Shown: positions 62,087 to 64,000 of the stretch, one piece after another
Numbering within the stretch: position 1 is the stretch's first letter
Layout of the letters: each line of letters opens with the position of its first letter
Source: Breviolum minutum Mf 1.05b.01
Taxonomy: Eukaryota; Sar; Dinophyceae; Suessiales; Symbiodiniaceae
Direction of reading: 5' to 3'
DNA length: 64,000 nt
Assembly: GCA_000507305.1 (NCBI GenBank)
Contig: DF239261.1
Location: forward strand, 62,001-126,000
Position numbers and translations under genes: made by a program
The notes under the pieces: model-generated
The model's database searches: none
What the model was told of the DNA's origin: nothing
The model's input: only the letters and a program-made list of their open reading frames with translations

Positions 62087-62187
62087 CTAGGTGGTGATTT
62101 CAAACATTTTTATCATTTTCCCTTTCTGCCTGGGGAAATGACCCAAACTTGGCTATTTTCAAAAAACGGGTTGAAACCACCAACTAG
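62087..62187. repeat. TIR element, family A
   Basis: ctaggtggtgatttcaa ... gttgaaaccaccaactag. Confidence 0.82.
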
Positions 62188-62235
62188 AAGAACTCACATT
62201 GGTAGACCACAGATACTCAATGGAACTGGTCTGAC

Positions 62236-62344
62236 TGATTCCATTTGCATGTCTAAGACACCATTTCTTTCCTTCTTACATGCACGGCAAACACTGCCGC
62301 TGCGACGGGCAAACCCCCTGGAAGCCCTAGCAAAAAATGTCTAA
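62236..62344 (+). CDS. terminal exon candidate
   Basis: Reads SKTPFLSFLHARQTLPLRRA then NPLEALAKNV and TAA at 62342-62344. GC-rich at its 3' half. The gene it ends is not identified. Confidence 0.4.
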
Positions 62345-62973
62345 GATTGGGAAGTTCAGGGGGTGTGAACATGCAAATGCACCCTCCTGGGATGTACTGG
62401 GGGGTGGTCGCATTTGGTAGAATTACTGGCCCAATTTCGAGTACAGGGGAGAAGTAGCGAGGGGGCTGATTGAACCCTGGATATGTCGTTCAGACTTCCG
62501 ACCTTGTTTTTCCAGAAAAGTACAAACAAATGATTTCAGTGAAACAGGCGAATCACTTGCGAACTTCGAAGGTTTACCCTACCTAAGCAAAAGTCAAATA
62601 ATCAATGTGTTCATTTTTGTGCTTATGCACCCTATGAATTCCAGTGATTGTTACTATGGGTAAGGATCGCACTGAGCATCACTTGAACCAAATTATTTTG
62701 TGTCTCCAAATTGCTTGGATGAAAAGCTCGATGATCAAGCTGAACACATCATGAGATTCAAGAGAGTTATATGAGTTCAAGTGGTCAGTATCCGGGGCAC
62801 TTTTGGTAGGTTTCCAAATGGATAAACAAGGTGAGGAGACACAGACTGCATTGGTTATATATTTAAAATTATATTTGTAGAAATCACAGTTATATATGTT
62901 ATATATGCCTGTACACACTACAGTCTCTACATAGCCCTCTATTTTGGCACGTGTGATGCCATGTTCTTTACAG

Positions 62974-63088
62974 GGGGGGCTTGTTGGACACCTTGTGGCA
63001 AGGCTGGAATTGTGGTCATTCTTCTGGCTGCCGTAGTCACTGCATCAGATCGCGATGGTCATGCAGATGCCGAGGTGGTTTACCCAGG
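62974..63088 (+). CDS. exon GKAGIVVILLAAVVTASDRDG
   Basis: After gttctttacag in phase 1: ACWTPCGKAGIVVILLAAVV, TASDRDGHADAEVVYP. Strong purine-N-pyrimidine codon pattern; a hydrophobic stretch of about 10 residues. Donor near CCAGG|gatgat. Function unknown. Confidence 0.58.
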
Positions 63089-63134
63089 GATGATGCGAAT
63101 CAAACATTTTGACCACCAGCTTGAAGTTTTATTG

Positions 63135-63350
63135 CCCTCCAGGGAACTACCCTCCAGTAAACTAAGATGGCTGGCTGGAAAATCCCCATGTTCATATAGG
63201 GAATACATCTTCAACAGGTCCATTTTCCAGCCAGCCATGTTGGTTTACCAGTTAACTAACATATCATATATTCCCTACTGTTTTTGCACTTTCGAGTCAG
63301 TCACTGTTTCCTTTTTCCCAAGGTGGGACATGTTAGTTTCCTGGAGGGGA
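63135..63350. repeat. nested TIR elements (family R inside family Q)
   Basis: Outer ends ccctccagggaacta and tagtttcctggaggg; inner ends ccctccagtaaactaagatg and catgttggtttaccag with gctggctggaaaat inverted. Confidence 0.75.
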
Positions 63351-63775
63351 ATTCGTTCCCAAACCAAATCAAAAAAAAAACATCGATAGATATTCATGGA
63401 TCTTTCAGAATTTCCATACAGCATCGGGTGTTTTTTTCCGACAGAAGTTTTCAACGATCAACTTTTCGGTGTAATATAGGGATCCGGATCCTGATCATTT
63501 TTTCATAATCAAAAAGACCCCCAGAAAAAATAGCGTAGCATATTTCATCCCCAACAGCCACACTGGGTGATCAACAAATAGCAACTATAATAGCTATAGT
63601 CAACCTACCCTCCACCCAACGGTAACCCACCCCTAGGGCTCGACCTTTCTGAAGGGCATTTTAAGACTTGGTTTCCTTCAAGGCCGTCTATTAAAGCCAT
63701 GCTAGTCAATGGAGTTATAGCTTATAACCCTCATAGGAGTTTTTATTTCACCCTAACTTAGAACTGTTGTTTGGG

Positions 63776-63860
63776 CCCAGGTGTTAAAACCCTACCTGGG
63801 AAGATGATCCAATTTCACAAGCATATTTTTCAGATGGGTTGGTTCAACCACCAGCTATCG
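63776..63860. repeat. family A-like element, degraded
   Basis: Core gaagatgatccaatttcac and arm gttggttcaaccaccagcta. Confidence 0.5.
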
Positions 63861-64000
63861 AAAGTCAGGAAGTCCAAAAACCAATCTTTTTCCCATTGGT
63901 AGGATCGGGAATCCTGAATTCATGGATCATCCTAAAGACCATTCTTTGTTTGGTCTTGGACTTCCACGGGAAACCCATACTGGAAGGCCTACTGGTGGGG

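Noticed and set aside
1-64000. CRISPR arrays, tRNA or rRNA genes, prokaryotic operons, transposase or reverse transcriptase genes
   Set aside because: Looked for characteristic spacing, cloverleaf ends and catalytic motifs by eye on both strands; none recognised. A tRNA or covariance-model scan was not possible here.

Overview
This is a nuclear, intron-rich eukaryotic window. There is no long prokaryotic-style ORF: the longest uninterrupted frames (up to 185 codons) are chance readings through AT-rich, repeat-rich DNA. Real coding sequence appears as short, relatively GC-rich exons (about 20 to 160 nt) on the plus strand. They are separated by introns of roughly 0.1 to 4 kb packed with short inverted-repeat elements. 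Several introns use GC or GA instead of GT as the first two bases (for example AAG|gc at 2065, CAG|ga at 17802, GAG|ga at 42261). GT/GC/GA-AG introns, very small exons, genes in one direction and many families of TIR-bearing 'introner-like' repeats together point to a dinoflagellate, most likely of the Suessiales (Polarella / Symbiodiniaceae type). That assignment is inference; no marker gene proves it.

Layout. (1) About 2.0-25.8 kb: a kinesin gene. I could chain 19 motor-domain exons by motif order and matching intron phase, from the start (VRLRPF), through the P-loop (AYGQTGTGKT), switch I (NDRSSRSH) and switch II (VDLAGRE), to alpha5/alpha6 (VPFRNSKLTMLL, SRTTLLATLTPS, TCRFLEST). Four coiled-coil/linker exons follow and a stop is possible at 25756. 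(2) About 25.9-30.7 kb: an AlkB-type 2-oxoglutarate/Fe(II) dioxygenase with all three hallmarks (WHADDE, WQHSLP, RINLTFR) on separate exons and a stop at 30692. (3) About 32.9-42.7 kb: a gene of unknown function read from nine well-formed exons and ending at 42717. (4) About 45.8-55.7 kb: a further unknown gene with WD-repeat-like segments, exons again joined by phase. (5) About 59.7-63.1 kb: more exons that may belong to the same or following genes. Everything recognised is on the plus strand, consistent with a unidirectional gene array.

Between and inside the exons lie at least fifteen families of 80-130 bp terminal-inverted-repeat elements (called A, B, C and so on here), some nested in one another, plus microsatellites, several long perfect palindromes and a short stretch of ambiguous bases (56066, 56083-56087). 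Exon borders were placed by hand from splice dinucleotides, phase and protein motifs; they are hypotheses that transcripts would settle. Repeat borders are accurate to a few bases.
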